The notes below the pieces were generated by a model, which was not told the DNA's origin, searched no databases, and saw nothing but the letters and a program-made list of their open reading frames with translations. A DNA stretch of 64,000 nucleotides from Bradyrhizobium erythrophlei (GTDB lineage Bacteria > Pseudomonadota > Alphaproteobacteria > Rhizobiales > Xanthobacteraceae), in the NCBI RefSeq assembly GCF_900142985.1, contig NZ_LT670849.1, positions 5,658,501 to 5,722,500 on the forward strand. The letters run 5' to 3'. Below, piece by piece: positions 8,247 through 15,796 of this stretch. The translations under genes and the position numbers were made by a program. Within the stretch, counting starts at the first letter, position 1. Each line of letters starts with the position of its first letter.

Positions 8247-8421
8247 AAAAAAGAGGCGCGGCCGGCCGTCGACGGGCGGTCGCCGGGGTGGCGTCATGGT
8301 TCGCCTTGCAGACGATCAATTTGACGCGTTGGACAGGTGGATCGCAAAGCAGGATGACCAGCTGAGCCGCCCCGAGGCCATCCGGCGCCTCGTCGAGCTG
8401 GGGCTCAAGGCGAAGAAATGA
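8221..8421 (+). CDS. Ribbon-helix-helix DNA-binding protein
   Basis: A 66-residue protein from the ATG at 8221. A basic arm (KKRRGRPSTGGRRGG) precedes VMVRLADDQFDALDRWIAKQ and SRPEAIRRLVELGL, the strand-helix-helix pattern of CopG-like regulators common in rhizobial mobile elements. A TTG at 8203 could extend it but would start within the first palindrome. The two GGGATATCCC palindromes flank or lie within its 5' end, suggesting autorepression. The stop overlaps the next gene's ATG. Confidence 0.7.
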   Translation: MGKSIRDIPKKRRGRPSTGGRRGGVMVRLADDQFDALDRWIAKQDDQLSRPEAIRRLVELGLKAKK

Positions 8422-8630
8422 CGGCTTTTCGCACAGTTCTTTACCTGTGCTGTATGGCGATAGCTTTGATGTGCGGAGTCGCAGCGCTCACGATCACGGT
8501 GGCAATCGTTACAAACAAGCTTCCGGAGGACCCACAGGCTTGGATGTCAGCGTTGTTCTTTGGGCTGGTCGGTGGCGCTGCCTGGGTAGCTGGTCGCGCG
8601 GCAAGGTGGGACTGGTCGAGCTCGGGCTGA
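8418..8630 (+). CDS. Small two-helix membrane protein
   Basis: A 70-residue protein whose ATG overlaps the stop of the ribbon-helix-helix gene (ATGA). It has two hydrophobic segments, TVLYLCCMAIALMCGVAAL plus the following residues, and MSALFFGLVGGAAWVAG, joined by a short polar loop. Inner membrane location is likely. Function unknown; coupling suggests co-regulation with the DNA-binding protein. Confidence 0.55.
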   Translation: MTAFRTVLYLCCMAIALMCGVAALTITVAIVTNKLPEDPQAWMSALFFGLVGGAAWVAGRAARWDWSSSG

Positions 8631-8643
8631 AAGCGGAGGGAAA

Positions 8644-8862
8644 GTGAAGAGGCCTCCAAAGGAATATGAGATCAGGCGCCTCCTGCACAGAGCGTGGAGC
8701 CGACGGCGGCTGGCAGCCTCGCCAAGTGTTCGCAACGCTTTGCAACTGAACCTCAATCGAGAACTCGAAGAACCACGCGGCGAGACCGTGAAGTATTTCT
8801 TCGCCGCCCTTATCCTCCAGGGCCTTCTCTACCTAGTCTATAATCGGCTTGGAATAAGCTAG
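8644..8862 (+). CDS. Small basic protein with C-terminal membrane anchor
   Basis: A 72-residue protein from a GTG preceded by GGAGGG at good spacing. The first two thirds are arginine-rich (LLHRAWSRRRLAASPSVRN), and the last 23 residues form a hydrophobic helix (YFFAALILQGLLYLVYN). This looks like a tail-anchored protein. It follows the membrane protein by 13 bp and probably belongs to the same transcript. No family recognised. Confidence 0.45.
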   Translation: MKRPPKEYEIRRLLHRAWSRRRLAASPSVRNALQLNLNRELEEPRGETVKYFFAALILQGLLYLVYNRLGIS

Positions 8863-8935
8863 GGCTCCCGGTGGCCTTCGCACATCGGGCAGCCAACCGA
8901 GAGGAACAAAATAAGACGCCGCCGATTTTTGTGGA

Positions 8936-9136
8936 ATGGAATACCGAGGCACGACATACAATGTCATTCAAGGCATAGAGCGCCGGGTCTGGAAGTGGTC
9001 CGTCTCCGTTGAAGGCATGGTGCTGAGGGGCCAAGCGGAGAGTAAATCCGCCGCGGTGGCAGCGGCTGAAAAAGCAATCGATCGAGCGCTAGCTTCAAGA
9101 AACGTGCCGCGTGCGCCCCGCGTCGACCCGGATTGA
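8936..9136 (+). CDS. Hypothetical 66-residue protein typical of Bradyrhizobium
   Basis: The pattern MEYRGTTYNVIQGIERRVWK followed by WSVSVEG and a C-terminal AVAAAEKAIDRALA helix matches a small family I recall as repeated in Bradyrhizobium genomes, with a compact beta-hairpin then helix. Function is unknown. No strong ribosome site is visible. Confidence 0.65.
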   Translation: MEYRGTTYNVIQGIERRVWKWSVSVEGMVLRGQAESKSAAVAAAEKAIDRALASRNVPRAPRVDPD

Positions 9137-9261
9137 CCTTCACCAAATGGGCCGCCCCCGCGACGTAGCGGCGCCGGTGCGCTATTCTGAATTCGGGTAG
9201 TCGGAGTGGCTTAGCCGGCGAAAGCGCTCTACGCGACCACCGCACTCGCTCGTTAAGCCGT

Positions 9262-9432
9262 TTATACTGTCCAATGTCGGTGATGGGCCGAGGTTTGCTT
9301 GGGCGTGAACACTCCCAAGGTTAGGCGCCACACGCGATGCCGAAAGTGTGGTGAACGCTGCCACAGGATGAATGCGAAAATTGCCAGGTTCAGTCCGAAC
9401 CAAATCGCGACAATGGCGATCAAAATCTGCAT
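9262..9432 (-). CDS. Single-pass membrane microprotein, 56 residues
   Basis: Reading leftwards from the ATG at 9432: MQILIAIVAIWFGLNLAIFA followed by FILWQRSP and HFRHRVWRLTLG. One N-terminal transmembrane helix and an arginine-rich cytoplasmic tail. A homologous gene lies at 16350-16529 on the opposite strand; the two share NLAIFAFILWQRSPHFR exactly. That conservation across two copies in one element supports real coding. The family is familiar from Bradyrhizobium but has no known function. Confidence 0.7.
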   Translation of the reverse strand: MQILIAIVAIWFGLNLAIFAFILWQRSPHFRHRVWRLTLGVFTPKQTSAHHRHWTV

Positions 9433-9661
9433 CAATTCGTCCCCCGACGAGCGACGAAAATCCCCGACTCACGCCGCAGCAGAATTTGAGTGTCACATTG
9501 TGCGCGAAGTGTGGTTCGCACATGCGAGACATGCGACACCGGTCTCGTTCCAGCCGACCACGACGCACAGTAGCTCGTCCGTCCACATGCCCAAGCCGTA
9601 GCGGCTTCCCTCCGCGGCAGATCGGCGGAATTATAGGCTTTGGCATTGGGAGAAAAAGGTT

Positions 9662-9856
9662 ATGTCCGATCATATTTGGGAGGGCGATCAACACGTAGCT
9701 TATATTAAGGACGGCTTCGCGTTTGATCGGCAGGACCGTAAGCGATACAGAATTGATGGCGACAAGCTAGCGGACATCAACACGGGTGAAGTCGTCGGAT
9801 ATCTAACTCAGGCAGGTAGACCGGGCACCGTCAGCAAAGCTGGCCTATTCGACTGA
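9662..9856 (+). CDS. Hypothetical 64-residue protein
   Basis: MSDHIWEGDQHVAYIKDGFA is followed by FDRQDRKRYRIDGDKLADIN and a glycine-rich end. The composition suggests a small beta-rich soluble protein, of a 4-fold-hairpin type seen in rhizobial accessory DNA. The start has an AGAAAAAGG-like ribosome site. No function assigned. Confidence 0.6.
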   Translation: MSDHIWEGDQHVAYIKDGFAFDRQDRKRYRIDGDKLADINTGEVVGYLTQAGRPGTVSKAGLFD

Positions 9857-9863
9857 GGCCGCC

Positions 9864-10317
9864 TTGCCAGCCCTCACCCGCCGCGGCTCTGATAACCCCC
9901 ACCAGCTCACCTGGCACGTCTATTACGGCGATGTGCACGTGGGCACGATCGGCGAGCGCGCCGGGGGTTCCGGTTGACGTTGACCAATGGAAATGGAGTT
10001 GCGGGTTCTATCCCGGCTGCGACCCGGGCGAGTTCAGTGACGGCACCGCCCCGGACTTCTTCACGGCCCGCCGCCAGTTCGAAGCCGCCTGGCGCGAGTT
10101 GTCGGCTGGGAAGACCGAGGCCGACTACCAGGAATGGCGCGATCAACGCGACCGGACCGCGCAAAAGTACGCCGCGTGGGCGCAAGGCGAGAAGCCATCC
10201 CCGCCCAGCTCGATGATGCGTTGCGTCTGTGGCGTAAGGTTCGATAGCCACAAGCCCGCTGAGAGCTACGACCACCGTGCGCACATCTACGCTGCGCGGG
10301 CCGAAGGGCGCCGATGA
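9864..10317 (+). pseudogene. Frameshifted gene of a Bradyrhizobium island protein
   Basis: From TTG at 9864 the frame reads LPALTRRGSDNPHQLTWHVY and YGDVHVGTIGERAG, then hits a stop just past a run of five G at 9963-9967. One frame over it continues VPVDVDQWKWSCGFYPGCDP and runs to 10317, ending with a CVCGVRFDSHKP cysteine motif. I recall intact relatives reading GERAGVPVDVDQW without interruption, so a single extra G explains the break. The downstream half alone could start at the ATG at 9931 as a 128-residue product, but its first residues are out of family. Confidence 0.7.
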
Positions 10318-10504
10318 TGGATTCTTGCCAACGCTGCTTCGGATCTCGGTGGGTCTGCGAGGCCCATTCCCATATGGCGCGTGGGAAGGCGATTATGCCT
10401 GCGGCTGCGGCGCACCTGGAATGCCGTGCCCGGTCTGCAACACTAGCGATGGAATTGATCCGCCGAAGATGCCGCCGGGCTTTGTCGAAGACGAGAGCGC
10501 ATGA
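10314..10504 (+). pseudogene. Frameshifted small cysteine-rich (zinc-ribbon-like) gene
   Basis: The frame from 10314 reads MMDSCQRCFGSRWVCEAHSH, then a two-base surplus (GCGCG around 10377-10382) shifts the frame. The rest, WEGDYACGCGAPGMPCPVCN followed by PPKMPPGF, is in another frame and ends at 10504. The combined protein would have CxxC pairs spaced like a zinc ribbon and follows the preceding gene with an ATGATG overlap, an order I recall from intact islands. It is broken independently of its neighbour. Confidence 0.65.
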
Positions 10505-10508
10505 AAAG

Positions 10509-10528
10509 GCCCCGGAAGACTCCGGGGC
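10509..10528. terminator. Bidirectional hairpin between convergent genes
   Basis: GCCCCGGA (10509-10516) pairs perfectly with TCCGGGGC (10521-10528) around a 4-base loop. It is flanked by AAAA on the left and a TCTT on the right, so it can terminate both the plus-strand group and the minus-strand porin gene. Confidence 0.75.
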
Positions 10529-10553
10529 TCTTCAACTCGATCCGCCAATTAGA

Positions 10554-11366
10554 TCAGTACTTCGCGACGATCGGGCCACCCCAGCGGTAGTTAACTCCAA
10601 TACGACCGATGTCCTCGGTTAAGTGATGACTAAACTGTACGTCGGAGAACACAAATCCCGTAAACGGCGGGATCGACGAGGAGGTCTTACCAAGATCAGC
10701 ATGAAGGTATTCCAGCTTCACACTCCAATTTGGCGCGAACGCGTATTCGCCGCCCGCGCCGACAACCCATCCCCATCGGGTGTCGCTTGAGACCACAGTC
10801 TGCGAAGTAGCAGGGCCAGCGAAAGCTACCGTGTCTACGGATTTGTAGTCGGCCACAGCCAACCCCCCCGTAACGTAGAGCAAGAAATTGCTATTAATTA
10901 CTCCACCGACCCGCCCCCGGAACGTAGCAAGGTAGTTGGATTCAAAACTTTGCGTTGAGCCATTGCCCGTGAGCGCGAAGCCCGGGACAGTGAACGCGTT
11001 GGCTTGAGTGTTGCGTGCGTGGAGCGCGTCGATGTCGGCTTCGACGCCAACCAGCCAAGTGCCAAGCTGCCAGTTGTAACCCGCCTGGATACCGCCCATC
11101 ACCGAGCCGTCCCGCAAATGTGGCGACATAAACTGATTGACCGCTGCCTTCTGGGCAACCGAGGTTGTAGGTTCTAACGGGTCAAGGGCGCCGTTGACGT
11201 ATGAATTGACAGCTGCGCCTCCCACATTTCCGCCGACGTAAAAGCCGGACCAATTGTAGGCGGCTACGACCGCCGCTGGCGGGGCCTTCAGCGGCATATC
11301 GGCCGCAAGACCGGGAGACGAAACAAGCGCAAGCGAAGAAGTCGCAAAAATGAGTTTCTTGAACAC
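10554..11366 (-). CDS. Outer-membrane beta-barrel porin (Omp25/Omp31 type)
   Basis: A 270-residue protein from a GTG at 11366, preceded by GGAGGT at good spacing. It has a Sec signal peptide (KKLIFATSSLALVSSPGLAA) and then ADMPLKAPPAAVVAAYNWSG followed by FYVGGNVGG, the hallmark start of the Omp25/31 family in rhizobia and Brucella. Alternating hydrophobic strands fill the rest, including GWVVGAGGEYAFAPNWSVKL, and the C-terminus ends in an aromatic residue (Y) as barrels do. The family forms eight-stranded outer-membrane proteins. As cargo in an island it may alter surface properties or phage reception (inference). Confidence 0.88.
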   Translation of the reverse strand: MFKKLIFATSSLALVSSPGLAADMPLKAPPAAVVAAYNWSGFYVGGNVGGAAVNSYVNGALDPLEPTTSVAQKAAVNQFMSPHLRDGSVMGGIQAGYNWQLGTWLVGVEADIDALHARNTQANAFTVPGFALTGNGSTQSFESNYLATFRGRVGGVINSNFLLYVTGGLAVADYKSVDTVAFAGPATSQTVVSSDTRWGWVVGAGGEYAFAPNWSVKLEYLHADLGKTSSSIPPFTGFVFSDVQFSHHLTEDIGRIGVNYRWGGPIVAKY

Positions 11367-11497
11367 ACCTACCTCCAGCAATCATTAGAAAATATGGATA
11401 AAGCTAGACTGGATTCGCTTGCCTAGCTGTGCCTGTCGAGCAACACTCAAGCAAAAGAGCAACGAGGATATTCGTTACTCAGTAACGGAAAGCCGCC

Positions 11498-11716
11498 TTG
11501 TCGATCCGCAAGCCTCTCGACCTGCCGCCCGACATAGCTAAGGCGTTCGTCAAGGACATGAAGGCTTATTTCGCTGAGGAGGACGGCCTCAAGCGCGATG
11601 TGATCGCCGTGCGCCAACTTAACACGCTAAAGGAACATCAATCGCCGCGTGACAAGCCGCTGCGGTTGTCTGACGTGAAAGCAATGTTTTTAGAAATGAA
11701 GGGGATGGTCGGTTGA
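11498..11716 (+). CDS. Hypothetical 72-residue protein
   Basis: Starts at TTG 11498 with SIRKPLDLPPDIAKAFVKDM and ends with LRLSDVKAMFLEMK, a short helical protein family I recognise from Bradyrhizobium accessory regions, where it commonly begins MSIRKPLDLPP. The stop overlaps the ATG of the next gene. No function known. Confidence 0.65.
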   Translation: MSIRKPLDLPPDIAKAFVKDMKAYFAEEDGLKRDVIAVRQLNTLKEHQSPRDKPLRLSDVKAMFLEMKGMVG

Positions 11717-11869
11717 TGAAGAAACCCGTCGTCAATCCATCGGAGCGCGACTGCCCGGAATGTATGGGTGGCGGCTATACGGTTGCGCCACACCCGACGC
11801 GTCCCGGAGTCAAGATTTACAAAGAGTGCAAAGAATTGTCGCGGCAAGGGGCGTGTTGCCGCCGACTGA
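11716..11869 (+). pseudogene. Frameshifted small zinc-ribbon protein
   Basis: From ATG at 11716 the frame reads KKPVVNPSERDCPECMGGGY and reaches IYKECKE, then an extra T near 11836 shifts the frame. In the correct frame it would end C-R-G-K-G-R-V-A-A-D with a TGA at 11867-11869. That restores a second CxxCxGKG knuckle, giving a DnaJ-like two-CxxC ribbon of about 51 residues. As it stands, the frame runs on to 11901 with an unrelated tail. Confidence 0.65.
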
Positions 11870-11923
11870 GGTGGCTGTTCACGGTAGGAGCGGGAGTTTG
11901 AGGCCGCGTGGCGGGAGATAGCT

Positions 11924-12259
11924 ATGCGAACAATTCTTATCTTTCTTACTGCAAGTTTCGTTCTCCTGATGCCTCAGGCCACTTTGGCGCAACAAGCGTG
12001 CAAGTGTAACATCGCGGGTAAAATAGTTTGTTATCCAGCAATGACATGTGGCTCGGCAGGCGGTATTTGCAATGGGGTTTGGCCGTTTCCTGCTGGAAAC
12101 TACGCGCAATCGTGCCGTAGTTGTGTAGACAGCTGTGCCCAGTTGACTTGTGTTTGCAAGAAAACTGATGGGCACGAGCAAGTCACGGGGATAAACATTT
12201 TATCGTGCCCAAGCCAGCGCCTTTCAAACATTAACGGCAACTTGGCGTGCGGACCCTAA
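11924..12259 (+). CDS. Secreted cyanovirin-N-like (CVNH) protein
   Basis: A 111-residue protein with a clean Sec signal peptide (ILIFLTASFVLLMPQATLA, cleaved before QQ). A short cysteine-rich segment follows (ACKCNIAGKIVCYPAMTC), then a C-terminal half resembling one cyanovirin-N homology repeat: NYAQSCRSC, LTCVCKKTDG, INILSCPSQRLSNINGNLAC. The closing pattern C-x-I/L-x-N-x-N-G-x-L-x-C is the signature of that fold. Cyanovirin family members bind high-mannose glycans. The mature protein carries an even, high number of cysteines. Activity is not shown by sequence alone. Confidence 0.65.
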   Translation: MRTILIFLTASFVLLMPQATLAQQACKCNIAGKIVCYPAMTCGSAGGICNGVWPFPAGNYAQSCRSCVDSCAQLTCVCKKTDGHEQVTGINILSCPSQRLSNINGNLACGP

Positions 12260-12412
12260 ATATAGTGAACCTTCTGCTCCTCGATCCCGTCACCCATCAT
12301 CGCCGTCGCCATCGCGCGCGCTGGGCGGCTGTCATGTGGGCGACGAGCAAGGCGCTTTCGCGTGAGCGGCGGTTCCGCTAGGCTCGATTCGAACCGCAGG
12401 TGGAGGGGTACA

Positions 12413-12670
12413 ATGTTGCAGAACGAGGTTCGACCAGTATTCTGCGGCGTATGCAACGTACCGGTAAACGAGGGGACTGATGCTCAAGGCAATGCTTTGG
12501 TTATCTGTCCGAGTTGCGGGGTCAGCGATACGCCTGAAAACGCTGTCAGGGAGGCAGGCGAATATCTCATTGACAAGCTGATGCGGGAGGGCCTGCCCGA
12601 GAGCAATAGTCCCGGCATGACGATCACACACCCTCCTAAGCGCAGCTTCCGTTTCATCCTCAGCGATTGA
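12413..12670 (+). CDS. Small zinc-ribbon hypothetical protein
   Basis: An 85-residue protein from ATG 12413, which has a strong GGAGGGG ribosome site. FCGVCNVPVNEGTDAQGNAL then VICPSCGVSD places two CxxC pairs as in a zinc ribbon, followed by a helix (AVREAGEYLIDKLMREG). The pattern matches small proteins of unknown function common in Bradyrhizobium. It ends 16 bp before the convergent hypothetical gene. Confidence 0.65.
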   Translation: MLQNEVRPVFCGVCNVPVNEGTDAQGNALVICPSCGVSDTPENAVREAGEYLIDKLMREGLPESNSPGMTITHPPKRSFRFILSD

Positions 12671-12685
12671 CATCACTGCCTCCTT

Positions 12686-13294
12686 CTATGCCGCCACCCG
12701 CGCCTGCCGTTTCGGCTTGAGCTTGCGGAGCACCATGACGTCATCCCAAGACTTCTGGGTTACGTCCTTAGGCCTAACCGTTGATCGCCGAGCCGAGGGC
12801 TTCTTTGGCAGTACGGTCATCACCGGTGGCCCGAGAATTTGCACAAGCTTATGGCGAAGCGCGCGATCCATTTGATCGGCGAGTCCAAGGTCAGTCACGG
12901 TCGCGTGCAGGCCGACAAGGTCGATTTGATCGAAGGCCTCGAGCAGAGCCAGCCCCCTTGCGACAAAGACCGGATGCAAACAAGTGTTGACGGCTCGCAG
13001 GATGGGAAGCCGAAGCGCAGCCGCGCCGTTTGTGCTCTCGAAGACGACGCGCAGTAGCAGCGTGACCTGCTCCTCGCCTTTGGCGGGAAAGCGCTTCACG
13101 TCGGTCGCTCGCAGTAGATCACAGCGTCGCAGGATTTTCTGACAGTAAAGTTTAACATCTTTTGCGAGGTCGCCGATCTCGAGCGCGTCGACGATTGCCT
13201 GAAGGCGCTCAGCATATTCTGGCCTGTCGTACGGCTCCGGCACCGTTGGTGCTGGCGGATTGGGTGGGCGGCCAACGCGTTTCGTGGTCAACAT
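12686..13294 (-). CDS. Hypothetical 202-residue protein
   Basis: Start at ATG 13294 (MLTTKRVGRPPNPPAPTVPE); the frame stays open to 13408 but that part lacks plausible protein character. GRPPNPP is an AT-hook-like motif, so DNA binding is possible. The rest is helical and basic at the C-terminus. A similar N-terminus is typical of small phage regulatory or terminase small-subunit-like proteins, but I cannot assign it. It lies downstream of phage-derived genes on the same strand. Confidence 0.5.
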   Translation of the reverse strand: MLTTKRVGRPPNPPAPTVPEPYDRPEYAERLQAIVDALEIGDLAKDVKLYCQKILRRCDLLRATDVKRFPAKGEEQVTLLLRVVFESTNGAAALRLPILRAVNTCLHPVFVARGLALLEAFDQIDLVGLHATVTDLGLADQMDRALRHKLVQILGPPVMTVLPKKPSARRSTVRPKDVTQKSWDDVMVLRKLKPKRQARVAA

Positions 13295-13358
13295 AATCTC
13301 CCAAAGAAAACTCCCGACCCGATCACGTCGGTACATCCGCGACGTGATCGGGGCGGGT

Positions 13359-13574
13359 CTATGGTCGGCTGTTGAGGGCCAACCAAATTGCAACTGTCGC
13401 AGCGGCAAACAAAAAGAAGATTGGCGCGCTCGCGTTGGTGAACAGCGTAACGGCGCCGAGGATCATCAATCCCATCAGCGTGACGGCGATAGTCGCTAGG
13501 AAAGCCCAAGCCGCCCACGGGTTCGCGTTGGCAAGGCAGGCGAGGCGCCCCAGAGCGCGCGTCATTGTTCTCAT
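13359..13574 (-). CDS. Two-helix membrane protein
   Basis: A 71-residue protein with hydrophobic segments WAAWAFLATIAVTLMGLMIL and PIFFLFAAATVAIWLAL separated by a short loop. The start overlaps the stop of the upstream 85-residue gene by four bases. Its position among phage remnants would fit a holin-like or accessory membrane protein, but nothing in the sequence proves that. Confidence 0.5.
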   Translation of the reverse strand: MRTMTRALGRLACLANANPWAAWAFLATIAVTLMGLMILGAVTLFTNASAPIFFLFAAATVAIWLALNSRP

Positions 13575-13828
13575 CTGGCGATTGCCTCCGCCGAGACGGT
13601 CAGCGCGTCGACGATGCGCTGTTGCCGGGCGATCTCTTTCGCGACATAGCCGAGGATCCGCCTGCCGGATGCCTCATCGAGCACGACAGCGTTTCGTTCG
13701 CAGACACTCACGAGAACTTGCCCAACCATTTCCAGCGGCGGCGATGCGTGCTTCACCAGTTCGGCCACAACTTCGTTCGCGATTTGGATTTCGCGGCGCC
13801 GACGCGCTCTGTTGATGTCAAACGGCAT
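13571..13828 (-). CDS. Hypothetical 85-residue protein next to tail remnant
   Basis: The protein MPFDINRARRRREIQIANEV continues into a helical region ending AKEIARQQRIVDALTVSAEA. Its ATG lies exactly at the stop of the tape-measure-like gene (13828), and its own stop overlaps the next gene, so these three genes form one transcription unit. No family is recognised. Confidence 0.5.
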   Translation of the reverse strand: MPFDINRARRRREIQIANEVVAELVKHASPPLEMVGQVLVSVCERNAVVLDEASGRRILGYVAKEIARQQRIVDALTVSAEAIAR

Positions 13829-14253
13829 CAGGCGGGCCGTGCAGCGCCGTTGAAATCATCCGGCACGGTTTGGAACCGGTACAACGCGTCCTGCGCCTGT
13901 GACACGGCCTGCGCCAATCTTCGACCGTCTAGATTGAGCGTGAGATAGACCGGTTGCGGCTTGGGTTGGCCGCCGATGCCGGGCTCGAAGCGGTTGAGGT
14001 GCCTCAACCCTTCATTGGCCCGATTGACGGTGTCCTCGTCACTGGCCGCGCCGCCGAACAATCCCTTAATTTTTCCGACGATGGTGCCGAGCCATGCAAT
14101 AAATCGGTTCATCGCGTCGGCAATGCCTTCGAGCCCTGAATACACGCCCTTCAGGATATCCGGCCCCCATTTGGCGGCGGCAGCAACAAGCGCGCCGATG
14201 CCGGCGACGATCCATCCGGCGGGGCCCATCGCCGCGATCAGCGACGAGGTCAT
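13828..14253 (-). CDS. Phage tail tape-measure-like C-terminal fragment
   Basis: The 141-residue product begins MTSSLIAAMGPAGWIVAGIG followed by ALVAAAAKWG, the glycine/alanine hydrophobic segment seen near the end of tape-measure proteins. It continues to PVYLTLNLDGRRLAQAVSQ, a C-terminal motif of that family. Full tape-measure proteins are several hundred to over a thousand residues, so this is only a 3' remnant with a fortuitous start. The upstream part is replaced by a different phage gene fragment, pointing to a deletion. Confidence 0.55.
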   Translation of the reverse strand: MTSSLIAAMGPAGWIVAGIGALVAAAAKWGPDILKGVYSGLEGIADAMNRFIAWLGTIVGKIKGLFGGAASDEDTVNRANEGLRHLNRFEPGIGGQPKPQPVYLTLNLDGRRLAQAVSQAQDALYRFQTVPDDFNGAARPA

Positions 14254-14590
14254 GAATTGTCGGCGCCGGTGGCTTGCTCTTGTCCGCCCTAGCGCCCAAG
14301 CCTGCCAGCAACCGACGGTGTTCGCTTGAAAGCCTTATTAAGGCGTCGGAATCGATGTCCCGGCCCTCGACGAGCGCCAACTGCAGTTCCTCGGCCTGGA
14401 GCTGAACGGTGGCGGCCTGTTGGACGAGGCTGCGCTCGGCCTCCGTCAATGCGCCCCCGAGTTCAGCCGAATATGCCTCGACCAGATCGCGAAACCTTCT
14501 GGCCGCGATTGTTCGACCGTCAGCCCGAGGCAGCGGGACTCCACCTGTTCTGGTACGGCGTGGCCGGCGTCGTGCGGCAGCGTGCAGCAT
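14254..14590 (-). pseudogene. 3'-truncated phage-type hypothetical gene
   Basis: From the ATG at 14590 the frame encodes PLPRADGRTIAARRFRDLVE, then EAERSLVQQAATVQLQAEEL, and DSDALIRLSSEHRRLLAGLG. This is a helical pattern I recall from a small protein adjacent to terminase genes in rhizobial prophages. After about PTIHDLVADRG the translation turns into out-of-frame tape-measure sequence and stops at 14066, so the natural C-terminus is gone. The junction near 14250 is probably a deletion that joined two phage genes. Confidence 0.5.
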
Positions 14591-14934
14591 AGATTTCCTC
14601 GCGAGAAGAGCGCGTGAAGAAAACCGATCGTGGGGTGCTGAAAACGCCTGGTGGCCGCCGGGGCCCCGTCAAGCTCGTCGTCTGGTAGCCATCAAGGCTT
14701 CATCAAACGGATGTACGACACTTCGACGGTTACCGAAGTTTAATCTGGTTAGTCTTTGCGCTGACGGCGATCTGGGGCAGCGTGCTTACCGTAATCGGTT
14801 CGTGCGCTCTCAGGTAAGGTCCCGGCACGGTGATGGCGCGTCTGGTTAGCTCGCAACTTTCGGCTGGCGGCGCCAGCTTCCGTCCGACCTAGTTTTTTGG
14901 CGAAACACCCCTCACAGTGCCAATCTCGCGATGG
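14591..14934. other. Non-coding or decayed stretch in the island
   Basis: No convincing gene. A plus-strand frame near 14742-14815 reads LIWLVFALTAIWGSVLTVIG and would be a membrane segment, but it has no start codon, so it is at most a remnant. Confidence 0.35.
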
Positions 14935-15066
14935 CTATTGCGGTGAGGTTTGAGCTGGCGGCTGTTGATGCGGCCTGTGTATGTAGTGACCACGCAGGGC
15001 CACGAGAACGCCAACCAGCACCATCACCGTGGCGATGATCGTCAGCTCCTTGGTCGAACCAAACAC
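14935..15066 (-). CDS. Putative 43-residue single-pass membrane protein
   Basis: A GTG at 15066, eight bases after GGAGAGG, opens a 43-codon frame: GSTKELTIIATVMVLVGVLV then ALRGHYIHRPHQQPPAQ. One transmembrane helix with a proline/glutamine-rich tail. The good ribosome site and membrane-like composition favour coding. The longer overlapping frame from 15115 has no protein character. Function unknown. Confidence 0.4.
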   Translation of the reverse strand: MFGSTKELTIIATVMVLVGVLVALRGHYIHRPHQQPPAQTSPQ

Positions 15067-15118
15067 GTCTACAGCCTCTCCAGTTGGGATTGAGACCCTC
15101 CTCGATGATAGTCATGGA

Positions 15119-15796
15119 TCAGGATGCAATCATCCGCGCCACGGCGGTGGCTGCATAGCGCTTGCCGTTGCTGGTATGGCCAGCGGCCTCGAGCTCGGCG
15201 GCAACGTCGCGTAGCGAGCGCTTGCGGCCGTTGAGGGTGTAGCGCGCCAGCTTCTTTGCCAAGGCAACCATTTCGCCGTTACGCTCGGCATAGCTCTTCC
15301 TGCCACCGCACTTGCCCGTCGCGGCCTTCTTGCGATCGCGGGCGCCCTTGAGCTTGGCAACCAACATCGCCTTTTCGAACTGACTGACCGAGCCCAGTAT
15401 CTGCCTGATCATCACGGCCGTCGGCGTCTCGTCCAGGAAGGCCTCTGGGCTGTCTGCGGCGATCAGGTTGATGCCGGCATCACGCAAGTAGCGCCAGCCC
15501 GTCTCCTGGACGATCAGGTCACGCGCGAAGCGGTTGGCAGTCTCGACGATAATGGTGCGGACGCCATTGCCGGCAATGTGCTTCATCATCTCCGCGAAGC
15601 CCGGGCGCTGATCCACAGCCAGGTCACCCTTCACGTCCTCGTCGGCGTACTCCGCGACGATCTCAAAGCCTGCCGACTTGGCGTACTTCGCGATCGCCTC
15701 GCGCTGGCGCCGCTGACTGTCTTTGTCGGCGCCAACGTTCGTATCAGAACTGGTCCGGAGGTAGGCAATCGCCTTTACTAAGTCCTTGCGTGGCAT
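15119..15796 (-). CDS. Serine recombinase (resolvase/invertase family)
   Basis: A 225-residue protein from the ATG at 15796 (a GTG at 15805 is an alternative). KAIAYLRTSSDTNVGADKDS carries the catalytic serine (Ser16) in the YxRxS motif. RTIIVETANRFARDLIVQET matches the conserved region with the second active-site arginines. The C-terminus RSLRDVAAELEAAGHTSNGK is a small helix-turn-helix of the kind seen in resolvases. At this size it is a small serine recombinase, not a large integrase. It may resolve cointegrates or invert DNA; no inverted crossover site was identified. Confidence 0.85.
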   Translation of the reverse strand: MPRKDLVKAIAYLRTSSDTNVGADKDSQRRQREAIAKYAKSAGFEIVAEYADEDVKGDLAVDQRPGFAEMMKHIAGNGVRTIIVETANRFARDLIVQETGWRYLRDAGINLIAADSPEAFLDETPTAVMIRQILGSVSQFEKAMLVAKLKGARDRKKAATGKCGGRKSYAERNGEMVALAKKLARYTLNGRKRSLRDVAAELEAAGHTSNGKRYAATAVARMIAS

